A stretch of 64,000 nucleotides of DNA, taken from assembly GCF_028858725.1 (NCBI RefSeq), contig NC_084767.1, positions 21,646,395 through 21,710,394 on the forward strand. The letters are read 5' to 3'. The stretch comes from Colius striatus (taxonomy: Eukaryota > Chordata > Aves > Coliiformes > Coliidae). Both the position numbers and the translations under genes were made by a program. Positions 12,801 through 25,950 of the stretch are shown here, piece after piece. The first letter of the stretch is position 1. Each line of letters opens with the position of its first letter. Under the pieces are notes generated by a model. The model was not told the origin of the DNA, made no database searches, and worked only from the letters and a program-made list of their open reading frames with translations.

Positions 12801-14270
12801 TCCCATAAAATCCAAATACCAGGGCCACACAACCACATCAGTATCAGGACAAAAGGAAACAAAAGGTTCAGAAAGTCCCAAAGGCGCACTTTTCCCTACT
12901 GGAAAGCTTAACTATTGATTAGGTTTCAGCAGCTAAAGAAAATGAGAAGTGCTGGATTCAGTGCTTGCTGGTGAGTAGGAGAGCCAGTGCCGATGTGCTG
13001 CAGGGAACACTTTGACCACTTTCTGACAGCAAACGCACTGCCATGTTGGCAACTGGGAGTTGTCTGCCACTTGCCTGCAGGAGGACTCCAAGATGCAGCC
13101 TTGGCCTTTGGACCTGCATGGATAAAGCTCTGTGAGACTGCCTTGTTCTTCATGCTGGCTAACGTGACAAGGCCTTCACAGGCTGGGTGCCTCAGCTAGG
13201 GACCTGCCTGTGGGCAAACCCTGCCTGCTCGTCTTTGGTGTATAAAATGCATGCAGCTCACTCTGGCTCCCACATGTGCTGGCTGAGAAGATAACTGGCA
13301 TCTCAATGTGCATTCTGCTTCCTGGGATCTCTGAGGGATGCAGTCTGTAGGGCAAGTCATCCTCTGTTTTCATGCCTTTAGCATCAAATCCCTTGCATTT
13401 GGAGAGCTGCTGAGTTTAAATTACCACTGTGCTGCCTGGGAAGCAAGTAAAGAAGGTCAGCAAGGAAGCAACATGGTCTTGATTCTAAGAGGCTATAGGG
13501 TGTGCTGTGATACAAGAGAATATAAAGAGGTGCTTGATAGAAGTCTCAGTCTCACCTAACCTGCTATAAAATTGTCAGAAGGTTGAGTCCCTTTGGCTCT
13601 GCTCTAGGTGCATCTTTTTTCTTCAGATAGATGTTTTGTAATAATCTGTTTCATTAGCATGAGTATCTACTGCATGCATTTACTGATAGGCCACAGCTCT
13701 TTCCTGCTTCCTCTCCTTTTTTTCCTCTGTGTGGCTTTCCCTCCCTTCCCTCTGCGCTCTACTGGAGCAGGGCTCTGCTGTCAGCAGGCAGAGGCTGAAT
13801 CTCAGGCTGATCCCACAGCTCCACCTCACCACATTCCCTGAGAGGCTGTCAGACCTGGGAGGAGCTGGCAATGAGGTAGTTTTTGCATCTCTCCCACCTT
13901 AGAGGGCAATGTCTGGCATCACTGCCATCAACATCACTATGCATCAGGACAGACTGCCACAAACCCAAACAAACAAGCAGAACAATCAGCCTGCTGATAA
14001 GGTTACTCATAAAAATCAGAGTTTGGAATCATCTCTGGCAGCTGTTTGCTCAGGGTTTTGTATAGACAAAGAGACTTGTCTGTGTCACAGCTCATTAAGT
14101 GGCGTGGCTCATAAAGTGATAGCTGGTTTACTCACAGGAAGGTTGTTGCTGGAGATGCAGTGCTATTGGCATTTCAGGACTGAGCTGAATCCTGTAGGTG
14201 CTGCTTCCAGGGACACTGGGACCAGTGCAGAGGGGAAGCTTGTGGGAAAAGCCAAGGATCCCAGGAGTTT
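12801..14270. other. Non-coding stretch, nothing assigned
   Basis: Moderate-GC unique sequence between two CR1 copies. No splice-bounded exon, RNA gene or named repeat could be supported. Confidence 0.35.
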
Positions 14271-14274
14271 ATAA

Positions 14275-14700
14275 CAGAATTGTTTCAGCTGGAAAAAACC
14301 TTTAAGGTCATGGAGTCTAATCACTGACCTCACACTGCCAAGCTCACCACTAGACACGTCCCTCAGCTACATGGCTTTTCGATATCTCCAGGAACGGGGA
14401 CTCCACCACCTCCCTGGGCAGCCTGTGCCAGGGGCCCAACACTGAACACCTCTAAAGCCAGTTTGACTTCTATCTGGTCTTTTGACCTTATAATTATCTC
14501 CCTACATAACCTAACAACATTCCTGTACTCATTGTGAGTGGTCTGCCCCTTCTTCCAGAGGTCATAAACTCGCTTTCCTTCCCTGATTTTAAGCCAAATC
14601 TCCCTATTCAGCCAGGCTGGTCTTTGCCCCTGGCTTGTCTTACAGCACACAAGCAGCTGGACTCTCTTTTTTTTTTCTTAGCCATTTTCAGATCAGCTCA
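14275..14700 (-). mobile_element. CR1 LINE fragment with ORF2 remnant
   Basis: The right part translates on minus to a CR1 ORF2 segment (RPAWLNREIWLKIREGK..., then VVRLCREII). It is joined to a 3'-end fragment with the usual 'tcactgacctcacactgcc' and 'ctccctgggcagcctgtgcc' order. The join skips much of the element, so there is an internal deletion. It is a dead copy. Confidence 0.8.
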
Positions 14701-15212
14701 GGGAAAAAAAATCCTTTCTTTTTCAGATGGAAGTTCTCAGATATTTCCTTTCCCTATTTAAAAAATACAGTTTTGGCATCCAGTAAGATTTTCTAGTTGT
14801 GAGCACTTTCCCTTCCACCTTGGCATAGGAAGTAACCTTCTTCCTCTCAGAAGATAAATTAAAATCTTATGCAGCCAACCTCCCTCGTCAACCCAAAAAC
14901 CCACCAACGGACTTGCACCATTCCTTTTTCTTCTTGACAGACAAACAGGGTTTGTTTTCTGAGATACCTGCCCTAAGTGAGCAGGCCCTGGGCCATGACA
15001 GCTGACTCAGCACAGCAACTGCCAAAACACGCCAAGAAACGGACCCAGCCCCAAAGATCAGGACAACCTGGAGGAAGAACAGAGCCAAGGGGATGTCCCA
15101 ATGCCCCTTCTGGGGGGCTGCTTGGTAGCCTTGCTGCAAAATGTTGGAGCCCCTTCCTCAGGGCAAGTAGGTCTCCACACACATCCAGGGATGACAGAAG
15201 CCGCAGACAATC

Positions 15213-15790
15213 AGAATCCCAGGGCACAGGAACATGTCCAGGCAGGGTCAGAAACCTCCAGAGAAGGAGACTGCACACCCTCCCTGGGCACTGAGTCTCC
15301 CTCGCCTCAACAGCAAAGAAGTTTCTCCTCATGTTCCAGGGGAAATGCCTGTGTTCCAGCTTGTGCCTGTTACCCCTTGTCCTGTCACTGGCCATTACAG
15401 GAAAAAAAATAGCCCTATCTTCTCAACACCCGCCATTTAGGTGTTTATCAGCAGTGATAAGGTCCCTTCTCAGCTTTCTCTTCTTGAGGCTCAACAGCCC
15501 CAGGTCTCAAAGCCTTTCTTTGTCAGAGGATGTTCCAGTTCCCTGATCATCTTGGTGGCCCTGTGCTGGACTCTCTCCTGTAGTTCCCTGTGTCTCTTGA
15601 GCTGGGAAGCACAGAATTGGACACAGGAACCCAGATGTGGCCTTAACAGGGCAAGTAGAGTAGAGGTGGAGGGAGAACTTCCCTTGACCTACTGGCCATG
15701 TTCTTATTCATGCCCCCTAGGATGCCATTGGCCTTCTTGGCCATGAGAGCACATTACTGGCACTTGAGATTGTGAAGTCCAGCTCCTCAA
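15213..15790 (-). mobile_element. CR1 LINE fragment
   Basis: Contains the reverse-complement CR1 blocks 'cctccagagaaggagactgcac', 'gtttctcctcatgttcc', 'ccccttgtcctgtcactgg', 'ccagatgtggccttaacagggc' and 'gatgccattggccttcttgg'. Indels interrupt the reading frame. Confidence 0.85.
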
Positions 15791-17640
15791 CCCCATCTCA
15801 GAGGAGAGAAGGAGGCCCTGTCAGGCAGACAGAACATAGCCACCTCCTCTGTGTTTTGCCATTTTGCAAACTGACTTGCTCTGTGCCCTGCACTCTGCTT
15901 AATTGACCCACTGGCCACCTACAGCAAACAAATTGTTCTCCTGTCTCATTCATAACATGATTCCAGTAAAGTGTGCTTCTGCCTGAGCGAATGCCCTTCA
16001 GGGATACTCTAAATTGTCACAGTGCATAAGGCTTTTCCTGAAATCTGCATTTTTACAGTGCTGGGTCTCCATGACAGCCCCTGGAGCCACACACTTAATG
16101 TATTTCAAGGGATGTTGAGACATCTTGATTAAACAACCTGGCTAGGAAGGCAAAGTTTGCTTTAGACCAAGTTCTTTCCATCCTCCCTTTTCTGCAAAAT
16201 CAGCTAAGTTTTGCTTTTCAATCCTGAACCCCAAAATGTGTTTCGTGATACAGCTCTGAGAATCCACCAAATCAAAGCATGACTGAGTTGAAACTGCACA
16301 GGGATTCAAATCCTTGTGAGATCTGAGGACCAGCAGCTACTGCATTTGATTCAGCCTGCTCATGCTGCCTGAGGAGCATCGCTGAGGAAATTGGGGAGGT
16401 TGAATGTCCTCCCAAATCTTCAAGCAGGTGTCCAGTGTGATCAGCAGATACAATCAACAACTATGAAATCCCACCACAAGCTTGTGAAACACTGGTGAAG
16501 GAGCCGCCATCACTGCAGGGAGGAGCTCTGATTTGAGCTTCATTGCACCCTCCTCCTGTCTTTCCAGAACACAGAGGAGCAGGTGCCTGATTGCCACCCA
16601 GTCTGCATTTCTTTAGTGGTGCCTCTAGACCGCCTTGAACAGCCTGTGTGTGAAGGAACCCAGTGAAGCACATACAGACAAGGGGGCTGGATTTTTTGTA
16701 TGTTTGCAGTTTTAGAAAGTGAACCATCTCTACTACAGAGATGGTTCATGAGAAAGCCTTAAATTCTGACTGGTTTTGCTGTCAGTCTTGGTAAGAATCA
16801 TCTCCCACGAGAGGGAGCTCCCTCTCCTTTGTGCGGGATTGTTTTGTGGAGCAAGGATCTGCTCAGCATCAGGAGGCATGGATCCAACTGCTCCGTTTTT
16901 GTCTTTGTACATGCTTATCATGGGGGGAAAAAAAAAGGAGAAAGACCATGACCAAGGTCCCTCAGGCTCTTCCTGGGAGCTCTGAGATGGGCAGCAAGGC
17001 ACAAACGCACATGCAGCTGTGCAGAGCAAAGCAAAGGTCTTTCACCTCAATTGATGCTGGCAGCTTCTCAGCACATGGTCTGCCTTGTTCAGAGCCAGAA
17101 AGAGCAGATTTGAAGCATGGGCCTGCCAGGACATTGCAAAAGCTGGGATCAGAGCTGCTTCCCAGCTGGAGTCTAAAATAACTACGAGATTAGCTCCACA
17201 GGGGCAGAGCCAGCACATACAATGCTAGGCCTGTTCCTCTCCCAGCTTGCCACACTCTTGCCTGGCTTCCCTTCTGCTTTTATTCAAAGCCTCCCTCACT
17301 GCAGGAGCTTTATTCCTGCTAAGGTAAAAGAGAAGGCTGAGCTTCCCCTATGCCACCCTCCTCCTGCCCTGCCTCAGGTGCTGTGCCCCATGGGATGCTT
17401 TGCAGTCAGCCTGTGTTCTGTCCGTGCCGGGCTCTCTGGCTGCCCGAGGCTGACCAGTCCCTCCGCCCCGTCTGCACCCCACCACGCTGCCAGGAGTGCT
17501 CCTTTCCTGCCTGCACCAGGAAAAACTCCCTGAGCCAGCTGCTGGCTGGGTATGGGCACCTTGGGAAAACATCTACAAAATGACCTGCAGGGGAGTATTT
17601 GAAGGGTGGCACTGAAGCTGTAAACCCCAAGATTAAACCC
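15791..17640. other. Non-coding stretch, nothing assigned
   Basis: Sequence without named repeats. ORFs are short and overlapping. There is a near-palindromic spot around 16725-16750 (gaaccatctctactacagagatggttc), but I see no functional context for it. Confidence 0.35.
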
Positions 17641-17642
17641 AC

Positions 17643-17850
17643 TGTCACGGGTTTGTGTGGAGTGGTTTCTGGTACTGGGGAAGGGGCTGTAATAGTGGCT
17701 TCTCTAAGAACCTACTCAAAACTTCCCCTGGTTCGGAGTCAGACCCACGTCTGAGACTGAGCCGATGGGGCACCTCCCAGAGCACTTTTTTAAGGAAAAG
17801 AAGCTGGAAGAGGGGAGTTGTTCTTTTCTAGGAGCGAATGTGGAATTCTA
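17643..17850 (+). mobile_element. LTR fragment (family C-like 5' part)
   Basis: 'tgtcacgggtttgtgtgg', then 'ctggtactggggaaggggctgtaat', 'cttcccctgg' and 'gagccgatggggcacctcc' align by eye with the first 200 bases of the LTR at 61312-62521 ('tggtttgacatgac', 'ctggtaatggggaaggggctgtaaa'). The remainder of the LTR was not recognised downstream. Confidence 0.55.
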
Positions 17851-19029
17851 AGAGAGAACTGGAGGGAATTTCTAGGACAGCTGACCTGAACTAGCCACAG
17901 AGCTATTCCATAACATCAGACATCATGTCCAATATATCAACTGGGAGGAATTAGCTGGGAAGGGCATAGAAAAATTGTAGTCACAGAAGGCCGGCCTCTC
18001 AACTCAGGACTGGGTACAAAGCAGTGCATGTTCCAAAGGCACTGAAGTGCCCACGTGTTTGAAGAGACTTTATACTTCATCTGAGTTGTTTTTTTAATTA
18101 TTTAAATAGAAGTGGAAGGCATTTGTGACATTCACCAGAAACAAACTAGCTAATACTTACAGCCACTGTCCCAGATATCCCACGTCAGGATGTGGCACTG
18201 GTCCTCACCCACCACGGGATCTCAGCATAGCCCTGGCACTGAGTGAAGAGGACATGGGCCAGACATGAAGGAACACCACCTCCCACCTCCTTCTTCATCT
18301 CTGTTTAATGCAGGAACTATCAGAAAGCATTCTGCTCCACTGCACACAACTCCAGCTCCCATGTATAACGGGCCACATACATGGTGTGGGCAAACACCAG
18401 GCTGAGCTTTCATGGAAATATTTACCTTGCTCTCCACTGCCTTAGGGCCCTGGAAAACATCTGCTCCCTGTCTGCCTGATGCTGTCTGGGGAGCGGTGCT
18501 TCCAGGCTCAGGGGCGCAGGTGGCAGCAGCTGTCCCAGCCGGCTCAAGCCATGAACCTCCTTTTGCTATGGGCTGCAGTGTGCAGGCTCCTGCCCTGGCC
18601 AGCATTTGCTGAAGCTTGTGAAAACAGTGGCCATGAAGGTAAAGGAGAAAGATGCAGAAGAAAATAACCATCCCCCTTTGCTGTCCTTCTCCCCTGCATG
18701 CATACCACTAAGAGCACTAAACCGGCTCCCTCCCCAGCTATAACCCAGCAGAGCATGACAAGTCCCGACGGCCTCACCATTGCTCCCCAGTCAGCCACAT
18801 CCCCTGCTACAGGTGAGGGGCACCAGGGGCTGTTCCATGAGAGGTCATGGGGCTCACCATGGGCCCCTCCTTGTCACAACCCCCATCTCCCCCAGTGAGA
18901 GAGCTGCATCTCATCAGTGCCAGAGAGGCACTGCATGGGACCGTAACTCGACTCAACTAAGTCTGCATGGGCTGTTCAAACTTTGCTAACGATAATTTTT
19001 CTGGCTGCCTACAATCACATGGCAGAGTT
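17851..19029. other. Non-coding stretch, nothing assigned
   Basis: No coding or repeat structure could be supported between the LTR fragment and the following CR1 copy. Confidence 0.3.
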
Positions 19030-19585
19030 GTGTGAGGGAAGTTCCCCTCTACTTGCCCTGGTAAGGCCACATCTGGACTCCTGCATCCGGCTCTGGGGCT
19101 CCCCAGCTTGTGAGAGAGACAGGAAACTGCTGGAGAGAGTCCAGCACAGGGTCACCAAGATGGTCAGGGGACAGGAACATCTTCCTTATGAGGAAAGGCT
19201 GCGAGACCAGGGGCTGTTTAGTCTGGAGAAGAGAAGGCTGAGAGGGGACCTTATCAATGCTGATCAATACCTAAAGGGTGGAAATCAAGAGGATGGGGCC
19301 AGTCTTTTTTCTGTGGTGGCCAGTGACAGGACAAGGGGTAACGGGCACAAGCTGGAACACAGGAAGTGCCACTGGAACATGAGGAGAAACTGCTTTGCTG
19401 CTCAGGTGAGGGAGCCCTGGCACAGGCTGCCCAGGGAGGGTGTGGAGTCTCCTTCTCTGGAGGTGACCGTGTGGACACATTCCTGTGCCCCCTGATTGAG
19501 GAGAACTTGCTTTAGCAGGGGGTTGCACTGGATGATCTCTAGAGGTTCCTTCTAATCCCCACCATTCAGAGATTCCGAGACTCTG
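19030..19585 (+). mobile_element. CR1 LINE fragment, sense strand
   Basis: Sense CR1 with a long open segment translating to the RT C-terminus ([16 protein letters not shown]..., [10 protein letters not shown]). It runs into the 3' end 'gggtgtggagtctccttctctggagg' and 'ggttgcactggatgatctctagagg'. It is relatively well preserved at the protein level but 5'-truncated. Confidence 0.9.
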
Positions 19586-21999
19586 AGAGTCAGGCCTGGG
19601 GCATGGAGACAGAGCAGAGTGAACAGAGGGTGCAGGATGAGGAAGGTGTAGGATTTTCCCCTCTCCTGTGCACCCAGAGCAAGGCTACACAAAGATGTCT
19701 TACCCTGCTGTGGAGGAGCCAAGCCCAGAGCTGCACAAGCATCCCCAAATCTCTCCACTCTCTTCTCATACCTTCCTCAGGCTCCTCCAGCTCTTCAGGG
19801 CTGATTGCATCCTGTGAGACAGTGCTCATCCCAGGACCACGAGCAGGAGAGCACAACAGCACATCCACCCAACCTCCGCCTTTCCAACTGCTGTCCTCGG
19901 CAGGCTGCCAACATCCAGACCCCCAGTGGTGGCTTTTCTTTTGCTCTGGCCCACAGGGGAGCAGCCACTGCTCCAGTCAGGCTCTCTGCACCGGCCCTGT
20001 GTGTTCCACAACCTCACCATAAGGTCCAGGGAAGGTCAAGCAGCATCTGGCGTGAGGGAGGGCATGAATTATGGATGTGCTGGCTTCCTTGGAGAGCATG
20101 GGGCACCTGCCACAGGGCACTTCCTGCTGCGGAGCTGATGGCTTTGGCTGTGCAGATCTCACAGAAACACAGTCTCAGACAACCTGACACTAGGGTCATG
20201 AAACATAGAGCCCTGGTGACAAAAGCAGGAGGGCTGCAGTCCTCCCTAGATGAGTTCAGCTGCTGGGGAGGTCCTGGGGCCATGGAGACAAGTGGCAAAG
20301 AAGAGGAGAAAGCAGTCAAAATATTTGGCAAGGGTACAATTGCCCCCATACCCAGGGCCTGGCTTAAGGAGAAAGTTTGCTAGTGGTCAGCTTGTTCTCA
20401 GCACCTGGGATTCAAGGGGCTGTGGGAAGGCAGTGACCTGCAGCCACAGGGATGCAGCGGTGCCTGTGCTGCAGTGCTGGGAGCAGCCGTGCCTCCAGCC
20501 CCACAGCATGCCTGGTGCTGGCTGTAGCCATCTCCTCAGGAAGGACAAGGGAGCAAAAAGCAGAGCAGGGCACAGAAACCATAAAAGACTGAGTCTTCTC
20601 AGCATATCTCCATCAAACTTGAGAAATATGACAATGCTGCCTTGTTTTGTTATGGAAAAGCAGGTGTCACGTAGGGGCGGGAACATTCTAAAATTCAATC
20701 TTGAGAAAAACTAACATGTTTCTTCTAACTTCCAGATTGAAAAACCAGCACAGGGGAAAAGCATCAGGTGGCTTGTCCTAAATGACACATGTTTTATAAA
20801 TACATTCTGAAGTATCTCTATATAATGATATATTCTTGTGTATACACGGCTGCACAATGGATCTGATCAAAAACTTTGCGCTTTTACCCCAAACCCGAGC
20901 AGAGTTCACGTTTCAAACTCCTGGACAAAAGAGAGCTTTCCTGCCTGGCCCAGAAGCAGCTTCTGCACACTGCAGGTGCCCTCTGAAATCAGGACGAGCA
21001 CAAAGCTCTTGCAGAAAAATTTGCCAGAATTTGCCCTCTTCACCTGCTGGTGTCCAGTTATCCCACCTGATTCTTTCCACATATTGGCAGAATATTTGCT
21101 TTTTCCCTATTCCTTTAAAATCATCAGCTTTTCAGATGACCAGACCAGAGACTCAGTATCCCCAGATACCACCTCTCCAGCCCTGCTGACGTTTAAATCT
21201 GCACTATGCCAGCTGTTTTTCACCTCCGGCTTGCTTCTCTTCAGAGACAGGGTTTGCCACCCCACTCTATTGCCCCCTTCCCCATGCCTGTTGGTTCCCA
21301 AACGACAGAACAGGCACACAAAGTGGCAGGCGACCTCAAGGCTGTCCCCTCTGAAATGCCACATTCCTGGGTGTACAAATCCACAACCAACCTTGAAGTC
21401 CAGGCATCACCACCCGCTGGAATGGCTGAAGATGGCCACGTGGCAAAGGGCTGATGCCCACAAATGGGAGAGGCTGCAGGTGCACCCGCTGCATGGCCCA
21501 GCCCCAAACCTCTCCAGCAATTTGGAAAGCCCCCAGGTACTTTGTGGGGCTGCAGAAGGAGTTGGAAGTGGGGTGGTGTGCTTCTGGCATCCCAACTGCT
21601 ACAGTGCTGCTGAGGTGGGGCGGCTGTCCTTCTGGCTACCAGCCATCCCAAGGACGGCTTCATCTTCAGTGCTCCCAGGCTACACATCCTGCACTTGGCA
21701 GTCCCCAGCATCAGAGAGGACAACGGAACTGAGTCAAGAGCAATTGTAGACAGCAGATGTTTTCTTCTCTTGGGACTGAACATCATCCGCAAGCAGTTGA
21801 AATCTCTCTGAGCAGAGGGCTTTGTGCGGGCAGGGCTGGCAGGAGCCAAACCCTTGTGCCTGAGGCAGGCTGCACAGCAAATCTCAGCCACCCCCTTCTC
21901 CAGCCCTCCAAACCTCAGATACTCACCAAAGACAGTTCACAAAGGTCCCCAGGCTGGGCTGTCCACTGCATCACCTGAGTGTGCTCCCAGGAACACAGA
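19586..21999. other. Non-coding stretch, nothing assigned
   Basis: It includes a 303-codon plus-strand ORF at 20838-21749 with no recognisable domain and heavy overlap by minus-strand ORFs. I consider it chance. No other feature was supported. Confidence 0.4.
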
Positions 22000-22490
22000 G
22001 AATCCCAGAATGGTGGGCATTGGAAGGGACCTCTAGAGCTTATACAGTCCAACCCCCTGCTAAAGTAGGTTCACCTCAATCAGGGGACACAGGAACATGT
22101 CCAGGTGAGTCTGGAAACCTCCAGAGGAGACTCCACACCCTCCCTGGGCAGCCTGTGCCAGGGCTCTCACCTGAACAGCAAAGAAGTTTCTCGTATTCCA
22201 GCTTGTGCTACCACAGAAAAAAGACTGGCCCCGTCCTCTTGATATTAATCCTTTAGATACTGATCAGCATTGATCAGGTCCCCTCTAGGCCTTCTCTTCT
22301 CCAGGCTAAAGAGCCCCAAGTCTCATAGCCTTTCCTCATAAGGAAGATGCTCCAGTCTCCTCATCATCTTGGTAGTCCTGCACTGGACTTTTTTCTCCAG
22401 GAGCTTCCTGTCTCTCTTGGACTGGGGAGCCCAGAACTAGATGCAGGAGTCCAGATGTGGCCTTACCACGGCAGAGTAGAGAAGGTACAA
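22000..22490 (-). mobile_element. CR1 LINE fragment
   Basis: Begins with the reverse complement of the CR1 3' terminus (agaatcccagaatggtgggc...ggaagggacctctagagc). It continues to 'ccagatgtggccttaccacggcagagtagag'. It is 5'-truncated, with one internal deletion near 22190. Confidence 0.9.
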
Positions 22491-22748
22491 GTTGAGAAAG
22501 CTCCTTCATAAGAAATTTTGAGAAGCTCAGCCTTTCTCTGGTGAGGGAAACACACAGAAGGTCATATAATTAACAGCCTCCCTGGTGGGGATGAGCCCTG
22601 CTTGCCTCCCTCACAAGCGACCGCTGTCCTGGGTGCAGGAGTCAGAGCCAGGCTCCAGCACCGCAACCAGCCAAACCTTCACAGGCTCGAGGTGGGAAAG
22701 AGATGCAGCACCAGCGAGGAAGATGCCAGGGCTTGAGGTCCAAAACCA

Positions 22749-22754
22749 TTTATT
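22749..22754 (-). terminator. Candidate polyadenylation signal (AATAAA, minus)
   Basis: Minus-strand TTCAATAAATGG lies about 3.2 kb downstream of the last AHR exon that could be placed. Distance and strand fit the end of an AHR 3' UTR. AATAAA is common by chance, so this is tentative. Confidence 0.25.
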
Positions 22755-23629
22755 GAAATGAAAAGGACAAAAAGCTCACATGAAACCAAAGCTGGGCATG
22801 CAGGAGGAGGGATGATGCTTCACCAGGTTTCTTAAAGGGTCGCTGTGTTTCTCATCTTTTGAACCTCATGGACATTCTGATTTTTGTCTTGTTCCACAGG
22901 ATGCTGCTTTGGGAAGGTAAGAGGGGTTTTTTCCCTCTTTATGCTGGAGTGGCATAAAAATAAATCTGTCAACTCACATTATACAACTAAGCATGGGCGG
23001 TATTTATTTTCTGTGGGCAAGTATCACTGTCAGTACTCAGAGGATCATTACACTTATTTTCTTTACCTTACTGAGATTTTTTTTTTGCATGGACAACTTG
23101 AAATCTTGTCCTGAGGTCAGGCAGCTCCATGACTTACCTGCCACCTTCTGAGGCAAGGTATGGCAGGCAGCCTGGCCTGCTCCTGCTGTTTGAGAATGAA
23201 CCCTGCTGCCTAACAACTGGGAACACACGGGACATGGGGAAACCTGGGGAAGGACCAGCGCAGCACAGGAACAAAAGTCAGGGCTCACCCTCTTCATATA
23301 CCAAGCAACATCTGCACAACCTGGCCACAGCCACAGATGCCTGGCTGTAATGCAGGAAACTTAATGCCACGGTGAAAATCTTTCCTCTTGCTTTTCAGGA
23401 CACAAGAGCATTGCATCTGTCATATCACACATGGAGTTGTAAAGCTTTGGTGAAGCTGAAGGACATTAACCACCAGAAGCCCCACCTGAGGGCTGCTTGG
23501 CATGGACTCTGTCGGGGACCACTGACCCATGGGAGCCAAGCGACAGCCACAGGAGCAGCCTGGGCTTCCTGGCCTGGCAAAATGCACCCAGTTAACAGCA
23601 GAACTGCAAAGGCTGGTGTGATGGAGAGC

Positions 23630-23745
23630 TCACAGAATTGTTGAGGTTGGAAAAGACCAAGATCATGGAACCCAACTGCTAACCCAGTGCTGCCACAGCC
23701 ACCATTAACCCACGTCCCTAAGATTTGCCACAGGAACATCACATC
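23630..23745 (-). mobile_element. Short CR1 3'-end fragment
   Basis: 'cacagaattgttgaggttggaaaagacc', then 'ccactgctaac...' and 'cacgtccct' match the reverse complement of the last 110 bases of a CR1. The copy is strongly 5'-truncated. Confidence 0.65.
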
Positions 23746-24831
23746 CTCAACACAGCAGCCAGGCTGGACATCAAGAACAATCCTTTTTCTTTCCAGAGCA
23801 ACATCCAATCTCCAAATACCATTTAAAAGACAACAGCAACCATAAAAGACCCAAACATTTCAAAGCTGACTCTCATGAAGATATGCAGGCAGGATGGGCA
23901 GACACTCACCCCATCAGGTAAAGAAAAGCCAGGATGTTGGGGTAGGAGGATGAGAGACAGCAGGTGACAAACATGCTCTGAGATCCTTCAGTTGACCAAG
24001 AGCCACACAGCTCTTGAACATCATGAGATAAAGATGAGGCTGCTTGCATCAGCTGACCCACATCACAGCCCAGCTTGCTCCTGCGCCCCGGGGAATTCTG
24101 CCCTCCAGCCTTGCTGTTGCCCTCCCCTGCCCAGGGACACCTCCATGGGACAGGCACGTCGAGCCTTGGCAGGGGCATGATGGTTGGAAGTGGATAAAAG
24201 TCATTAAAAAATACAAACCACCCAGCTAAGCCAGAGCAACCAACATCAAAAGCAATGGCAGGACGTGTGGAGGGGGGAAGGTTTGTTATCTGGAGCTTGA
24301 GGGCAGCTCCTTCCCCAGGAAATAGTCCTGCTTTGTCCACTCGGGTCTTTCCCTCCTAGAAACAGAAGTCACTGCTGGAGGCATGAGGGTGATCTGGCAG
24401 CGCTTCTGCCTGGGGGTAGGGCTGGCAGGGAGGTGCCAGGTTTCCCCCCAGCACTGGTCGGTCTCTGGGGAGTCCCATGGCAGAGTTAGGCAAAACACCA
24501 CTGCTTTCAGGCTAGGAGAAGAGAGAGAAAACATAGTGTTGAGGCATTCTGCAGTGCTTTACTAGTACTCGTCAGGCTGATGCCCAGAGGAGGCTGGCAG
24601 GAGGGGAAGCAGATCTGCCCCAGCCCTTCCACCTCCAATTATTTTGCAGCAACCCCCAACACGTCTCCACACCTTCCTCCAGCTCCTCTCTCAAAAATAC
24701 CAACCTATGGATTGACAAGAGGGTGAAAGCACAGAGAAGGCAAGTGTGCCCAGCCTCCTCAGCTGGCAATGATTTCCTCTTCCTGCCCTGCTAAGTGGCC
24801 CCTTTGCAGAGCCTGAATGGGCATCACAGCC

Positions 24832-24876
24832 CTACAGCTCACTCATGACACCATCTGCAAGCCACGGGCACCTGGA
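24832..24876 (-). CDS. AHR: Tentative last coding exon of AHR
   Basis: A strong acceptor (tttcttcagctgcag on minus) is followed by 14 codons and TAG. The exon begins in phase 0, as required by the end of the preceding placed exon at 25951. The tail SRCPWLADGVMSEL shares only the general short hydrophobic character of known AHR C-termini, so support is weak. The alternative is that translation runs on from 25951 to the in-frame stop at 25860-25858. Confidence 0.25.
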   Translation of the reverse strand, partial: SRCPWLADGVMSEL

Positions 24877-25950
24877 CTGCAGCTGAAGAAAGCACCTGGG
24901 TATTGCACCCCTGCTGCACTCTTCCTGGACAGCCAGAAACCACACCAGCCATATGAGGTGCCAACCAAGACCAGGGCTGCTCTTCACTGGTCCTACAAGC
25001 TTCCAAAATCCTGGGCAGGACCAGAGTTGAGCTTTTCAACAGAGCCAGAAGCTGCCTGCTGTAAGGAGTTGGAGGAGATGGAGAGTGAGAGGAGCTGAGG
25101 TGAAGTGTATGGCCTTCAGGAAGAAGCAGAAGATGCTTTGACAGCACCTGATGGTCTTGGAGGTTAATTCCAAGATCCCTGCAGGAAGGACGCTCTCCCA
25201 GCAGCAGAAGATGCCTGGCACTGAGGAGCAAGCTGCCCTGGGGATGGTAATTGCCAAGGCAGGGCTGGGTAAGGAGAGGGCTAAGACAGACCCACTCCTG
25301 ACATATCTCCCTTCTCCCTGCCTGGGGAGGTATCACTTCAGAGACAGGCTCCTCCAGGCCTTAGAGCAGCTCCCTGTGCTGGTCCTTGGATATGCACAGC
25401 ATCCTTATCAGGGAGCTCCACTCCCTGTGCTCTCCCTGAGCTGCCCTAGTTTGGGCTGTTGGCCCTAGTCTCAGGGTGGTCATGTGGGGAGAGCCCCTAA
25501 GGGCACCGTGACACTCCAATCCAGTGCTGCCCACTTCACCCTGTGATGCCAGAATGCTAGCAGCAGCCCAATGGGCTCTCAGTATGGGCTATGCACAGGC
25601 CAGGAGACATTTCCATCATAGAAAGATCTTGTGGAACAGATCTTCATCTCACACAGGCTTTGTACTACCTGTTAAAGCTTACCAGTGCACAGTTGGAATT
25701 ACTCCCTGTACAGATACAGCAATTAAAACAAACCACAGGGACATCAGACCCAGACAGCTAAAGGGAAGAACCTGCTCTCTTTGACTCTTGATGCAAAGAA
25801 AAGCTCCTGAAGTTTCCCTTTCTGGCCATGCACCAGCTAGAACAAGGAGAATGCTGTCTACTGACTGGACAACACGTGCCTCCCCATGCTGAGACCCCCA
25901 GGAAACGGCAGCACAGAAAACAGCAAGCCGGAGAGCAGAGAGGCCCTTAC

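Noticed and set aside
16725..16752. Near-perfect palindrome (gaaccatctcta...agagatggttc)
   Set aside because: A short isolated hairpin with no neighbouring element or repeat. Expected by chance in 64 kb.
18985..19495. 170-codon plus ORF as a gene
   Set aside because: It is the reverse-transcriptase end of a CR1 element.
20838..21749. 303-codon plus-strand ORF
   Set aside because: No family resemblance and a strongly overlapping minus ORF of similar quality. Composition looks random.
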